From NCBI GenBank assembly GCA_035508495.1, contig DATJMX010000030.1:1-33893 (forward strand): DNA of 33,893 nt, written 5' to 3'. Below are positions 8,494 through 16,747 of this stretch, one piece after another; the stretch's first letter is position 1; each line of letters starts with the position of its first letter. Below the pieces are notes generated by a model that ran no database searches, was not told the origin of the DNA, and worked only from the letters and a program-made list of their open reading frames with translations. The stretch is from Candidatus Binataceae bacterium. GTDB lineage: Bacteria > Desulfobacterota > Binatia > Binatales > Binataceae. Both the position numbers and the translations under genes were made by a program.

Positions 8494-10041
8494 CTATCCC
8501 AGCATCAGCTCGATCAGCGCCGGACCGGGCGTGGCAAATGATCGTTCGAGCTCGATCACCAGCGACTCCGCCGAATTCACTCGCACCGCCGGCATTCCCA
8601 TGCCGCTCGCCAGGTTCGTGAAATCGAGATCGGGATGACCAAGGTCAGTCAGCGAGCGCGCCTTGGGACCCGGCTCCTTGATTCCTGCGCGTGCGAGCTC
8701 GACCTGGAGAATTCGATAGCTGCGATTGTTGCAGAGTACCGTCGTCACGTTCAGACTCTCGCGCGCCTGCGTCCAGAGCGACTGAATCGTGTACATCGAG
8801 CTGCCGTCGGCTTGGAACGCGACCACGCGGCGGTCGGGACACGCGACTGCGGCGCCGGTTGCGCATGGCAATCCCTGTCCGATCGCGCCGCCCGTGAGCG
8901 ACATGTAGCTGTGCGACGGTGAGTTGAACGACGCCGGGAAGAAAGGACCGCCGCTGGTCGCGGCTTCATCCATTACGATCGCGCCCTCGGGCAGAACGGC
9001 TGCGAGCGCCGCTCCCGCCGATGCGGGATTGAGCGCGCCGACTGGACGATCAACCCGCGCGCCGGTTTGCGGCAGCGATACCGCGACGGGCGCCGCGATT
9101 TCCGATGCGAGCGCTTCGAGCGCCGCCGGTGAATCGTCAATCGGCGCGCACAACTCTTCGACGCGCTTGCCCTCGGGAATCAGGCTGCTCGGTAGATTCG
9201 GATAGCCGAAGAATGCGACCGGCTTCTTCGCACCAGCGAGCACGATAAGGTCGTATGCTTTGAGCATTTCGAGCGCCTGCTCGGGAAAATACGGCAGGCG
9301 CTCAACCGCCGGCATCCCCGCGCCGCGCTCGAGTCTCGATGGGAACGTTTCAGCAATCAGCGCGCATCCTGACTTGGCAGCGATTCGCGCCGCCGCCATA
9401 AGACCACGCGCGCGCAACGCGAGGCCGCCGAGCAGCAGCGCCGGCTTCTTCGCCTGGCTGAGCGCGACACCGACGCGGCGGACGGCATCGGGCGCGATGG
9501 CTCTGAGAGCCGCCGGCGCGATCGGATGCGCCTCGCTCGTTGCGAGATCCCATTGGCAATCCGATGGAATGATTAGCGTTGCGACCTGGCCGGGTGCATG
9601 GCCCGCGGCTGCGATCGCCTCTGCTGTCGAGCTCGCGGCGGATGCCGCGGTGCGGACGCTCTTGACCCATCCTGAAACCGGCGTCGCGAGCGACACGATG
9701 TCGGAGCCGAGGGGAGCATCAGCATGCGCATGCCAGGTCGCGTGATCGCCGATTAGATTCACGATCGAGGAGCGCGCGCGCCGCGCGTTGTGCAAGTTCG
9801 CGATTCCATTGGCGAAGCCGGGTCCGAGGTGAACCAGAGTCAGCGCGGGCCGTTCAGCCATCCGCGAGTAGCCGTCGGCCGCGCCAGTCGCGACGCCCTC
9901 AAAGAGACACAGCACGGCGCGCATCCCTTCGGCCGCGTCGAGCGCCGCCACCAGCGGCATCTCGGTCGTGCCGGGATTTGCAAAACAGGTATCGACGCCC
10001 GCGGCGATCGCCGTGCGAATCAGGCTCTCGGCTCCATTCAT
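8494..10041 (-). CDS. Thiamine-diphosphate-dependent enzyme (acetolactate synthase / benzoylformate decarboxylase-like)
   Basis: A 515-residue three-domain TPP enzyme. The N-terminal PYR domain has NPGTTE at 22-27 and the cofactor-activating Glu48 in CLFEGVATGAADGYSR. The C-terminal PP domain has the cofactor motif ADGSSMYT starting at Ala411 and ending in NNRSY, where the family consensus begins with Gly rather than Ala. The central domain is weakly conserved. Proteins like this are often labelled acetolactate synthase large subunit, but no regulatory subunit gene lies nearby, so a 2-oxoacid decarboxylase, lyase or carboligase role is as likely. It starts 27 bp after the amidohydrolase gene ends, which suggests co-transcription. 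Confidence 0.85.
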   Translation of the reverse strand: MNGAESLIRTAIAAGVDTCFANPGTTEMPLVAALDAAEGMRAVLCLFEGVATGAADGYSRMAERPALTLVHLGPGFANGIANLHNARRARSSIVNLIGDHATWHAHADAPLGSDIVSLATPVSGWVKSVRTAASAASSTAEAIAAAGHAPGQVATLIIPSDCQWDLATSEAHPIAPAALRAIAPDAVRRVGVALSQAKKPALLLGGLALRARGLMAAARIAAKSGCALIAETFPSRLERGAGMPAVERLPYFPEQALEMLKAYDLIVLAGAKKPVAFFGYPNLPSSLIPEGKRVEELCAPIDDSPAALEALASEIAAPVAVSLPQTGARVDRPVGALNPASAGAALAAVLPEGAIVMDEAATSGGPFFPASFNSPSHSYMSLTGGAIGQGLPCATGAAVACPDRRVVAFQADGSSMYTIQSLWTQARESLNVTTVLCNNRSYRILQVELARAGIKEPGPKARSLTDLGHPDLDFTNLASGMGMPAVRVNSAESLVIELERSFATPGPALIELMLG

Positions 10042-10068
10042 GATGAAAAATCCTTGCTTAGTTCGGTT

Positions 10069-11508
10069 TCAGGCGGCGAGCCGCGTAAGTGCGCCCTCGA
10101 CCACCGTGCCCTTGAAGAAATCCGGGTTGGCCTTCAGATGCAGTCGCGCCGGATAGGTGAAAACGAAATCGCGATAGTCGTCGGCGCTCAGTAACCCTTT
10201 GTCTATCAGCCGATGACTCTCCAGTAGCACGGTTGCGATATCGGGAACGTCCCAGTGGCCGATGTCGGAGCTGAAAATCGGCTGCAGCCGCGCCTTGAAG
10301 GGGTTCGCGCGCGCGTCGAGCGCGCGGAACACGCTCGGATCGTCGGCCTCACATCCGAAATAGAAGTTGCGGAACATCCGCTCGAAGTCGTGCTCGTCGC
10401 GCACCTGTGTGAGACGCCATTCGTCGCGATCGGCGTCGCGATCGTGCCGCCCGAGGCCCTCGGCATAGGCGTTCGACATGCCGCGCGCCGCGGACGCGTC
10501 GACGAACTCCGGGCCGCCATACTCGGCGAGCAACTCGTGCAGCCGCTTGCGATCGAGCTTCGACGGATCGTAGTTCACGAGGCCCTCGAGGTTGCGCTTT
10601 TCCCAATGCTCCTCGAGCGAATGAAGCAGGTCGCAGGCCCATCCCGCGCCGCATTCTAGAAAGCCGAACGCGAGATTCGGAAAGCGCGCCGGCACTCCGC
10701 CCATCACCAGCGAGCGGCACAGCTCGCCCTGCTGATAGGCGTGACCGCCGATGTGATTGAACATGTAGTTGCTCGGCGAGCGCCGCCCGAGCGGCAGGTA
10801 CCTGAGGCCGACGCCGCCGTGCGAGGTCACGGCGAAGCCGAGCTCCTGGAAGCGGCGCCACAGCGGATCGTAATCGTAAAAGCTGTCGAGGCCGTAATTG
10901 TCGAAATACGATGCGTAGGGAAATGCTGCTGAATGTTCGGCATTGAGTGCCGGGATCGGGCGCGGGACGCCGGGCGGGACCATCGCAACCTTGAGGCCGA
11001 GCTTCGACGCTTGCTCAAGCTCCGAGATTGCCTCGTCGGGCGTATGCATCGGGATTGCCGCGGCGGGTGCGATGCGGTCGCGCAGGTCGGCGCTTATCTC
11101 CGCGTTCATCGTGTTGAGCGCGCGGCACGCGGCGCGCCGAACGTCGGCGTCGTGAATCGTAGGCAGCGCGAGGCCGAGCGTCGGGTAGAGGATGGCGAAA
11201 TCGATGCCGAGTTCGTCGAGGCGGCGATGAAGCAGGCGCGGCGCCATCACGGTCGCGAGATCGTAAGCGTTGTTGCCGACGCCCCACCATGCGCCGCGCA
11301 TCTCGCCGTGCTCGCGGTCGCCGCGCGATCCGGTCGGATGCTCGCGCAGCTCATGATGGTAGCGTTCGACGGTGTCGCGTCCGCCGATCTTCTGCAGGTA
11401 GTGATTGAAGAGAGGCGCCGGCTCGACAAGATGACCGTCGCCATCGATCACCGGATGGTCAAGCTGGGCGCGCAATCCGCGCACGCGCGCAATTTTGTCG
11501 ATGTCCAC
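10069..11508 (-). CDS. Amidohydrolase family protein (Amidohydro_2)
   Basis: A 479-residue metal-dependent hydrolase of the PF04909-like group, which includes decarboxylases such as ACMSD and many uncharacterised enzymes. The N-terminal strand IDGDGHLVEP (residues 21-30) carries the metal-binding pattern, DGDGH replacing the more usual DxHxH. A histidine follows in TSHGGVGLRY, then FNHIGGHAYQQ, and a late acidic site in SSDIGHWDVPD. These spacings fit a TIM-barrel amidohydrolase. The start codon is GTG. It is located between the MCE lipoprotein (156 bp upstream) and the TPP enzyme (27 bp downstream). Substrate unknown; an aromatic or ring-cleavage acid would fit the neighbourhood, but that is inference. 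Confidence 0.85.
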   Translation of the reverse strand: MDIDKIARVRGLRAQLDHPVIDGDGHLVEPAPLFNHYLQKIGGRDTVERYHHELREHPTGSRGDREHGEMRGAWWGVGNNAYDLATVMAPRLLHRRLDELGIDFAILYPTLGLALPTIHDADVRRAACRALNTMNAEISADLRDRIAPAAAIPMHTPDEAISELEQASKLGLKVAMVPPGVPRPIPALNAEHSAAFPYASYFDNYGLDSFYDYDPLWRRFQELGFAVTSHGGVGLRYLPLGRRSPSNYMFNHIGGHAYQQGELCRSLVMGGVPARFPNLAFGFLECGAGWACDLLHSLEEHWEKRNLEGLVNYDPSKLDRKRLHELLAEYGGPEFVDASAARGMSNAYAEGLGRHDRDADRDEWRLTQVRDEHDFERMFRNFYFGCEADDPSVFRALDARANPFKARLQPIFSSDIGHWDVPDIATVLLESHRLIDKGLLSADDYRDFVFTYPARLHLKANPDFFKGTVVEGALTRLAA

Positions 11509-11602
11509 GAATAATAACCTCGCGCAGAAGGATCGAATCCGGTGCTACCCCGCGCCAGTGAATCGTGTCAAGCCAGCGCCGCCTCTCCCGGCTTACGGCT
11601 TT

Positions 11603-11626
11603 CGCCTGCGGCGTCAGCCGCGGGCG
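11603..11626 (-). terminator. GC-rich hairpin downstream of MCE lipoprotein gene
   Basis: Two ten-base arms (11603-11612 and 11617-11626) pair around a GTCA loop, with one position pairing only as a G-U wobble on one strand. It lies in the 156-bp gap after the lipoprotein stop and before the amidohydrolase start, both on the minus strand. No T-rich tail follows, so it may be only an attenuator or an mRNA-stabilising stem. Confidence 0.35.
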
Positions 11627-11664
11627 AGGCTATTCATCGGACGAGCTGTGCAGAAGAAACTGGA

Positions 11665-12387
11665 TTACGGCGTTGAGGTTGACGGGGGGGCGACCCTGAT
11701 GCCGTAGGTGGTTTGGAGCTGGTTCATCTGCTCCTGCACTTTGGCGGCTTGATCGGGTTTGCCGTTGCGATTGAACTGGCGCTCGACCGCCTTTGCGTCG
11801 GATTGCATCGCTGCCACGGCGGCTTGGCTCGGTGGCGACATCGCCATCGCCATCGCTGCCGTCTGCTGCGTGATTTGCGAGAACATCTGCTGCATCTGCT
11901 GCGTGGTGGTCGATGGCTGCACGATGTTCGAGCCGGGGAACGCGCCCGACGCGTTCGAGAGTGCGCTCGCGAGGCTGCCCGGCCCGCGCGACATCATGAT
12001 GAGCTGGACTTCGTACATATCCGTCGCGCCGTCGAGCCGCATCCCGGGCTGAGCTGTCGGGCTCATCGCATCCTGATTCAGTACTTCGAGCGAGGGAGTT
12101 CCGGGCTGCGCGTTGAGCAACATGATCGCGTCCTGGTGCACCTCTTTGGTGTGGTCGCCCTCGACCTGGAAGCTGACTTCCGTGTCGCCGTCGCCGAGCG
12201 GCGAGACTCCAGTCACCTGGCCGATCTGCGCCGCGCCGTGAATCACCGGATCGCCGGGGCCGACTCCGCCCGGCCGATCGAGCTGCGTCGTGAATTGCGC
12301 GGGTGGATTCGAGCACGCCGCGAGTGCGCCCGCGACCATTATCGCGAGCGCGAAGTGAATGCGCCGATGCGCCCGAATCCGAATCAC
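11665..12387 (-). CDS. Lipoprotein with single MlaD/MCE-like domain
   Basis: A 240-residue protein with a signal peptide ending in a lipobox, LAAC with Cys25, so it is probably a lipid-anchored envelope protein. Residues 38-92 read like an MCE/MlaD core: VGPGDPVIHGAAQIGQVTGV, then a strand pattern and a DAIMLLN end, as in MlaD domains that build lipid-transport rings. The rest is Gln/Ser/Ala-rich with possible helices (residues 150-230). Unlike Mla systems, no permease (MlaE) or ATPase (MlaF) lies adjacent. The GTG start lies 35 bp after the monooxygenase gene. The MCE call rests on pattern recognition and is moderately sure; lipoprotein status is clearer. Confidence 0.7.
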   Translation of the reverse strand: MIRIRAHRRIHFALAIMVAGALAACSNPPAQFTTQLDRPGGVGPGDPVIHGAAQIGQVTGVSPLGDGDTEVSFQVEGDHTKEVHQDAIMLLNAQPGTPSLEVLNQDAMSPTAQPGMRLDGATDMYEVQLIMMSRGPGSLASALSNASGAFPGSNIVQPSTTTQQMQQMFSQITQQTAAMAMAMSPPSQAAVAAMQSDAKAVERQFNRNGKPDQAAKVQEQMNQLQTTYGIRVAPPSTSTP

Positions 12388-12422
12388 CAGATTAATTTAC
12401 GCCGCGCGCGCGGCGTCGGCCA

Positions 12423-13343
12423 TCAGGCGAACGCCGGCATTACCTCTTTCGCGAACATCTCGATCGTTGGCGGCGGTGCGAAGTCGCTGAAGAAAATCGT
12501 GAACGTCGTGATACCCATCGCGACGCGTTTCTTGAGCTCCTCGATAAGCTGCTTGGGCGTGCCCTTGATGCCGGTGGTGACGAACGGCTTCAGCATCTGC
12601 GCCGTCTTCCACTTCTGTTCGACCTCGGCGTCGTCCTTGCCGATGCAGACCAGGAGCTGCTCCGAAACTTCGATCGTATTGGGGTCGCGCCCGACGTCTT
12701 TGCAGTGCTGCTTGAGCACGTTGTACTTGTGCTCGAAGCTTTCGTAGCCGGCCGGGATATTCCAGCGGTCGGCGAATTGCGCGACCAGCTTGAGCATCTT
12801 CTTCTCGCCGCTGCCGCCGATCGTGATCGGTGGATGCGGCTTCTGGATAGGCTTGGGATTACAGGCTGCGTCGACGACCTTGTAATGCTTGCCCTCGAAG
12901 GTCGTGCGCTTCTGGGTGAACATCGCCTTGATGATGTGCAGGCCTTCCTCGAACATCTTGAGCCGCGCGCCCATCGAGGGGAATTCGTAGCCGTAGGCGC
13001 GATACTCTTCGTCCATCCAGCCCGCGCCGTAGCCGACTTCGAGGCGGCCTTCGCTGATGTGATCGAGAGTGCAAAGCGTCTTCGCGAGCAGGGCCGGGTT
13101 GCGATACGAGTTGCACATCACGAGCGTGCCGATGCGGATTTTTTCGGTGCGCGCCGCGAGCCCGCTCATCAGGGCTATACACTCGTGATGGTCGAGGTCA
13201 GGCATGCCGCGCGTCCACATGTGATCGACGAGCCAGATAGAATGGTAACCGAGATGCTCGCAGCGATGGGCGCGATCGAGAAGCTGATGCCAGCTCTGTC
13301 CGGCCTGCGGGCTGAACAACGCGAATTCGACTTTCCTGCTCAT
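12423..13343 (-). CDS. LLM-class flavin- or F420-dependent oxidoreductase
   Basis: A 306-residue luciferase-like TIM-barrel oxidoreductase. Recognisable segments are EHLGYHSIWLVDHM near residues 29-42, RIGTLVMCNSYRNPALLAKT, DHISEGRLEVGYGAGW and PPITIGGSGEKKMLKLVAQ. These are typical of the bacterial LLM family that uses reduced FMN or F420 in monooxygenation or dehydrogenation. The cofactor cannot be decided from sequence. A GGGAG-like ribosome binding site lies just upstream of the ATG. It is the first gene of the minus-strand run down to hldE and is divergent from the hydrolase at 13469. Confidence 0.9.
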   Translation of the reverse strand: MSRKVEFALFSPQAGQSWHQLLDRAHRCEHLGYHSIWLVDHMWTRGMPDLDHHECIALMSGLAARTEKIRIGTLVMCNSYRNPALLAKTLCTLDHISEGRLEVGYGAGWMDEEYRAYGYEFPSMGARLKMFEEGLHIIKAMFTQKRTTFEGKHYKVVDAACNPKPIQKPHPPITIGGSGEKKMLKLVAQFADRWNIPAGYESFEHKYNVLKQHCKDVGRDPNTIEVSEQLLVCIGKDDAEVEQKWKTAQMLKPFVTTGIKGTPKQLIEELKKRVAMGITTFTIFFSDFAPPPTIEMFAKEVMPAFA

Positions 13344-13468
13344 TCAAGGTCTCCCGTGCGAAGGTGTGAAGCGCTCCCAACCTGTTTCGCATGAGCGCCG
13401 AACAGGGTCAACCGCCGATGATTACGGGGCGCGGGATGCTATAACAGCCGGTCGTGATGGGAGGGACC
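13344..13468. other. Divergent intergenic region
   Basis: About 125 bp separates the divergent monooxygenase and hydrolase genes and must contain both promoters. No clear operator palindrome or sigma-70 boxes are seen. GGGAGGG at 13459-13465 is the likely ribosome binding site for the hydrolase. Confidence 0.35.
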
Positions 13469-14644
13469 ATGGGCGATTCCAGCTTCGGCCGTATCCAAGA
13501 ATTTAGGCGTTCAGCGGCGCGCCGGATCGCGATTCTGCTAGCGATACTGTTGGTAGCGCCCGCGATCGCGCGCGCGGCGACCTTCAAGCAGGTCGGCACA
13601 GCGACGGCACTCAAGGGTGCGCCGGGAATCTACGAATGGCGCTACATCGCGATCGTCGGATCGTCGCCCTTCGATCTCATCGGGCTTCATCTGCTGGCCA
13701 AGGGTCCGACTCCGCCCGCGAATCCGGGTGCAGTCGTCCTATATCTTCCCGGCACCAACATGAACGGCGAAGTTGCGCTCGACGATCCCGCGCATTCGCT
13801 GCCGGTGTATCTCGCGGAGCGGGGAGTGGAGGTGTGGTCGATGGACTATCGCACGCACTTCATTCCGCCCGAGACGCCGATGTCCGGTTTGTCGGAGCTG
13901 AAAGACTGGACGAACCAGATGTTCGCGGGCGATATCGACGTGGCGGCTAAGTTCGTCGAATCGCAAACGCATCGCGGCGAACTTTTCGTTGCGGGATTCA
14001 GCCGCGGCGTCGAGTTCGCGTATCTCTACGCCGCGATGCATCCGGAGAACGTCGCGGGCATTATCGCGCTCGACGGCTTCATGCCCCCGCTGGGTGCGCC
14101 GCTCATCGCGGGCACGAGCAAGGATGTGGCGTCGGATATCGGCGGTGAGCATCTCACGTACGATAAGCGCAAAAAGCTGATCGAGATGGTAATCGACAAT
14201 CCGAATCAGCCCGCGCCGATTCCCAAGTACAAGACTGCGCGCGAGAACCTCGAGCACGTCGTTTACGGCGCGGGGGGCGTATTCGGCGGCAAGGGCGGGC
14301 TCGCAGATCCGATCGACGGCAAGTCCGACGCGGTGGTGCTGGCGCGCCTGCTGATCACCTACGATCGTTACTGGCCGACGGTGCAGGACGGTGACAATCC
14401 GTTTACATCGGAACTGCTCGAGGCGCTGAAGTCGTCGAAGATTCCGGTGATCGCGTTCGCCAGCACCAACTTCGGAAAAAGCTGGCCAACGCTGGTCACC
14501 GAGAGCGCGAAATCAACCGGGACTTCCGCTCCGGCGGTGAAGACGCTCCAGGGATGGGGTCACCTGGATGTGATCGTGGGAACCAACTCCGAGCAAGAGG
14601 TTTACGTCCCGGTCGCCGCCTTCATCAAGCAGCATCAGAAGTAG
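13469..14644 (+). CDS. Secreted alpha/beta-fold hydrolase, uncharacterised
   Basis: A 391-residue exported protein. I chose the ATG at 13469 because GGGAGGG lies three bases upstream; the in-frame GTG at 13454 and ATG at 13457 would add up to five residues and have no such site. A signal peptide covers residues 1-37 (basic region, RRIAILLAILLVAP, ending ARAA). The alpha/beta hydrolase fold shows LYLPGTNMNG as an oxyanion-type loop, VWSMDYRTH, the nucleophile elbow GFSRG (Ser178) and a late catalytic His in GWGHLDV. The substrate is unknown. It differs from the hydrolase at position 5 in lacking the DUF3887-like domain. It converges on a small lipoprotein gene 24 bp away. Confidence 0.82.
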   Translation: MGDSSFGRIQEFRRSAARRIAILLAILLVAPAIARAATFKQVGTATALKGAPGIYEWRYIAIVGSSPFDLIGLHLLAKGPTPPANPGAVVLYLPGTNMNGEVALDDPAHSLPVYLAERGVEVWSMDYRTHFIPPETPMSGLSELKDWTNQMFAGDIDVAAKFVESQTHRGELFVAGFSRGVEFAYLYAAMHPENVAGIIALDGFMPPLGAPLIAGTSKDVASDIGGEHLTYDKRKKLIEMVIDNPNQPAPIPKYKTARENLEHVVYGAGGVFGGKGGLADPIDGKSDAVVLARLLITYDRYWPTVQDGDNPFTSELLEALKSSKIPVIAFASTNFGKSWPTLVTESAKSTGTSAPAVKTLQGWGHLDVIVGTNSEQEVYVPVAAFIKQHQK

Positions 14645-14646
14645 GA

Positions 14647-14660
14647 GTTACGCTCGTAAC
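14647..14660. terminator. Short inverted repeat between convergent genes
   Basis: A perfect six-base stem (GTTACG and CGTAAC) with a two-base spacer fills most of the 24-bp gap between the hydrolase and the convergent lipoprotein gene. It is too short and lacks a T-tract, so terminator function is only suggested by its place. Confidence 0.25.
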
Positions 14661-14668
14661 GACGGCGG

Positions 14669-15130
14669 CTACTGCATTTCCTCGATGCTGCCGGAAGCAA
14701 GGTATAGGTACGGGCCGGTGTATTTGAGTTTCAGCTCTTGATCTTTGGTGATGACAATATCCTTCGTCGAGGACTGGCCGTAGGTGACCTTCTCACTCTG
14801 CGATGGATCGGAAGAGGTAACATAGAACTTTGCGGAGTGCGGGCCGGCATTCAACTTTATCGTGACATCACTCTGCGTGGCCACGACCAAAGGAGCGTTT
14901 GAATCGATTTTGATCGCGTAGTTACTGACCGCGAGCCGGTAAGTCGGCTGCCTGGTTTCGACCATCAAAGTGCCAGTGTCAGTTCCGGGCGTTGACTGAT
15001 CAAAACTGAATTTTTCGACCGTTGGCGGAGCTACTTGATTTGCAGCCTGCTCGGCGACCATCGAAGCGACGCACCCGCATAAAGAGACCAGCATCAATCC
15101 GCCGATCAGCATCGAAATGCTTTTTTTCAC
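14669..15130 (-). CDS. Small lipoprotein of unknown function
   Basis: A 153-residue protein beginning at GTG with a lysine-rich signal peptide and a lipobox-like LCGC ending at Cys20, so a lipoprotein is likely. The mature part is rich in Ser, Thr and short beta-strand patterns (residues 55-140, such as TYRLAVSNYAIKID and KDIVITKDQELKLKY), suggesting a small beta-sandwich. I do not recognise a named family. A purine-rich GGGGAACT upstream could be the ribosome binding site. The base composition is less GC-rich than its neighbours, which may hint at later acquisition. Confidence 0.7.
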   Translation of the reverse strand: MKKSISMLIGGLMLVSLCGCVASMVAEQAANQVAPPTVEKFSFDQSTPGTDTGTLMVETRQPTYRLAVSNYAIKIDSNAPLVVATQSDVTIKLNAGPHSAKFYVTSSDPSQSEKVTYGQSSTKDIVITKDQELKLKYTGPYLYLASGSIEEMQ

Positions 15131-15280
15131 TTTGGTTCAGTTCCCCCTGAGCCGCTATCCCGATTTTCGGGTGTATTTCGTGGCGGCATAAAAACAGTTT
15201 CATGACGATGCTGACGATGCTAGCGAGGCAAAGGCAGACAGCAAGCGCTCGACGAAGTATCTGAAGCGCGGGCGGTTTCG
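15131..15280. other. Intergenic region
   Basis: About 150 bp between two minus-strand genes. It holds a short tandem GACGATGCT (twice) near 15202-15222 and presumably the lipoprotein promoter. No gene or strong hairpin is visible. Confidence 0.3.
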
Positions 15281-15565
15281 TTAAGCGGCGTCAGATGTTG
15301 GTGGATATTTCGGCGCCGGCGGGCGGGACTCCTCGTTCGACGCTGGCAGGAGCAGCACCGTGGCGAGGGCCCACGCGCCTAACGCGAGGCCGCCGATCGT
15401 CCAGCGCAGGACAGATCGGTTGCGCCGGCTCGCGATAACGGCCGTCATCGGCGCGAGCGCCAGGTTGACGACGATCGACGTGGCGAGCAGATTGGCCGGC
15501 TGGCCGCGATAGCCCATCAGCACGAAGCCGGAAGCCACCGCCATGATATTCGCGAGCGAGTTCAT
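15281..15565 (-). CDS. Small hydrophobic membrane protein, hypothetical
   Basis: A 94-residue protein with two or three predicted membrane segments (about residues 5-20, 26-45 and 53-75), separated by a basic loop ASRRNRS, and a Pro-rich hydrophilic tail. No family is recognised. The ATG start and the hydrophobic pattern support a real gene, though it is short and no partner is obvious. It is divergent from the small cysteine-rich gene that follows. Confidence 0.5.
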   Translation of the reverse strand: MNSLANIMAVASGFVLMGYRGQPANLLATSIVVNLALAPMTAVIASRRNRSVLRWTIGGLALGAWALATVLLLPASNEESRPPAPKYPPTSDAA

Positions 15566-15596
15566 CAGTTTGATCTACGGCGCCGTCCACATATAG

Positions 15597-15833
15597 TTGC
15601 AGAATAAGACCGTCACTTCGACAAGGATCCAAGCTGAATTGGCAAACTCAGACCCAGCCTCAAGCAAATGCAGTCGCGACGGATGCTCGCAGCCCGGCGC
15701 TCTCCGTTCAATTGTCGACAGAATCGAAAATTGCATCTGGAAGTACTTCCTGTGCGATGATTGCGACAGGGCCCTGCTCGACAGCGAGAAGTTCGCAATC
15801 GCCCGTCAGAAGGGCATCCGCCACGCGCAATAA
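15597..15833 (+). CDS. Small cysteine-rich, possibly zinc-binding protein
   Basis: A 78-residue frame beginning with TTG. Cys25 and Cys30 (CX4C) and Cys53 and Cys56 (CX2C) could form a zinc-ribbon-like site, with Cys46 in addition. The linker holds a hydrophobic stretch (CIWKYFLCDD) and the C terminus is basic. No ribosome binding site is evident and no family is recognised. The protein-like composition and cysteine spacing argue for a gene; the weak start argues against. Confidence 0.4.
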   Translation: MQNKTVTSTRIQAELANSDPASSKCSRDGCSQPGALRSIVDRIENCIWKYFLCDDCDRALLDSEKFAIARQKGIRHAQ

Positions 15834-15855
15834 GGGCCAGCGACGCAGTCTCTGC

Positions 15856-16284
15856 TTAGCGATTCACTGCGGCGGCGCGTCTGCCGATCTCTTCTGGCGA
15901 GACATCCTCTTTGTGGGTTGCTATCCACCAACTGTTGCCAAACGGATCACTGACCATTCCAACTCGATCGCCCCACAGCTTGTTGGTGAGTTCCCGTTCC
16001 GGTCGAGCTCCGGCTCGGATCGCGCGCCCATGGAAATCATCGCAATCATCGACGTACAGGTAAAAGGAACCCTGGCTCGACTCTGAATCGCTTCGCTCGA
16101 CCATTATTCGCGAGGTGCCGATGTTGATCTCGGCGTGAGCCACGGCGCCATCCGGTCCGCGCATCAGCAGGATCTCCTCGGCGCCGAAAGCCTGTTTCAC
16201 GAATTCAAGAAACTTCGCCGGAGCTCCAACCAATACCAACGGTGTAACCGTGTGGTATCCGTCAGGAATCGCTTTGGCTGCCAT
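15856..16284 (-). CDS. VOC family protein (PhnB/glyoxalase-like)
   Basis: A 142-residue single-domain vicinal oxygen chelate protein. The PhnB-like order is visible: TPLVLVGAPAKFLEFVKQAF, then GAEE, AHAEINIGTSRIMV in the first half, and FYLYVDDCDDF, KLWGDRVGMVSDPFGNSWW in the second. Members include antibiotic-resistance and glyoxalase-related proteins, mostly of unknown substrate. A longer frame opens at 16320, but the ATG at 16284 follows a perfect GGGAGG six bases upstream, so I use that. It is divergent from the phasin-like gene. Confidence 0.9.
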   Translation of the reverse strand: MAAKAIPDGYHTVTPLVLVGAPAKFLEFVKQAFGAEEILLMRGPDGAVAHAEINIGTSRIMVERSDSESSQGSFYLYVDDCDDFHGRAIRAGARPERELTNKLWGDRVGMVSDPFGNSWWIATHKEDVSPEEIGRRAAAVNR

Positions 16285-16290
16285 CACGTT

Positions 16291-16296
16291 CCTCCC
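16291..16296 (-). promoter_or_regulatory. Ribosome binding site deciding the VOC start
   Basis: The minus strand reads GGGAGG here, six bases before the ATG at 16284. This marks the shorter of two candidate starts. Confidence 0.75.
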
Positions 16297-16363
16297 TTTG
16301 ATGCGCGAATCTTGCGGCACGAGGTTTTGAAGTTCGCCTGATCGTGAATATATAGTTTCTCAT

Positions 16364-16747
16364 ATGGCAAGTCCTGACTACGACAACCTGTTCGCCAGGA
16401 TCCGCTCGCTCAGCGAGGAGGGGCTCACGAGCCTCTTCAGCGAAGTGATGTCGAACGACAAGATGCGCAAGAGCCTCGGGCGGGCGGGCGCGCGCTTCAT
16501 GGAGAACAAGCATACGTTCGATCGCAACATCGAACAGTTCCTCGAGTTCTTCAACGTGCCTTCGCGCCGGGACGTGCGCGATTTGAAGGCGCGCCTCGAT
16601 CATCTGAGCTCGCAGCTTCTCAACCTGAGCATCAAGGTTGACCGGCTGGCCGAGCACGAGCATGCGCACGAAAGCCCTCCCGCGAAGCCCGCGCCGGCCC
16701 CGCTGAAGCGTCCGCGCCACAAATCGCGGCCGTCATCCGAATCGTAA
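16364..16747 (+). CDS. Phasin-like / PhaE-like coiled-coil protein
   Basis: A 127-residue protein without a signal peptide. Residues 5-62 are amphipathic helices. Residues 64-95 begin with NVPSRRDVRDLKARLDHL and continue as a heptad-like coiled coil, a layout like phasins and the C-terminal part of PhaE, which coat or organise polyhydroxyalkanoate granules. The end is a basic, Pro-rich tail (residues 105-127). No PHA synthase lies in the window, so the role is inferred. Its last 15 bases overlap the 3' end of the convergent ArsA-like gene. Confidence 0.6.
   Translation: MASPDYDNLFARIRSLSEEGLTSLFSEVMSNDKMRKSLGRAGARFMENKHTFDRNIEQFLEFFNVPSRRDVRDLKARLDHLSSQLLNLSIKVDRLAEHEHAHESPPAKPAPAPLKRPRHKSRPSSES

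Noticed and set aside
11713..12747. A 344-codon plus-strand frame opposite the MCE lipoprotein and monooxygenase genes
   Set aside because: His/Arg-rich antisense translation with no family features; the opposite strand encodes clear proteins.
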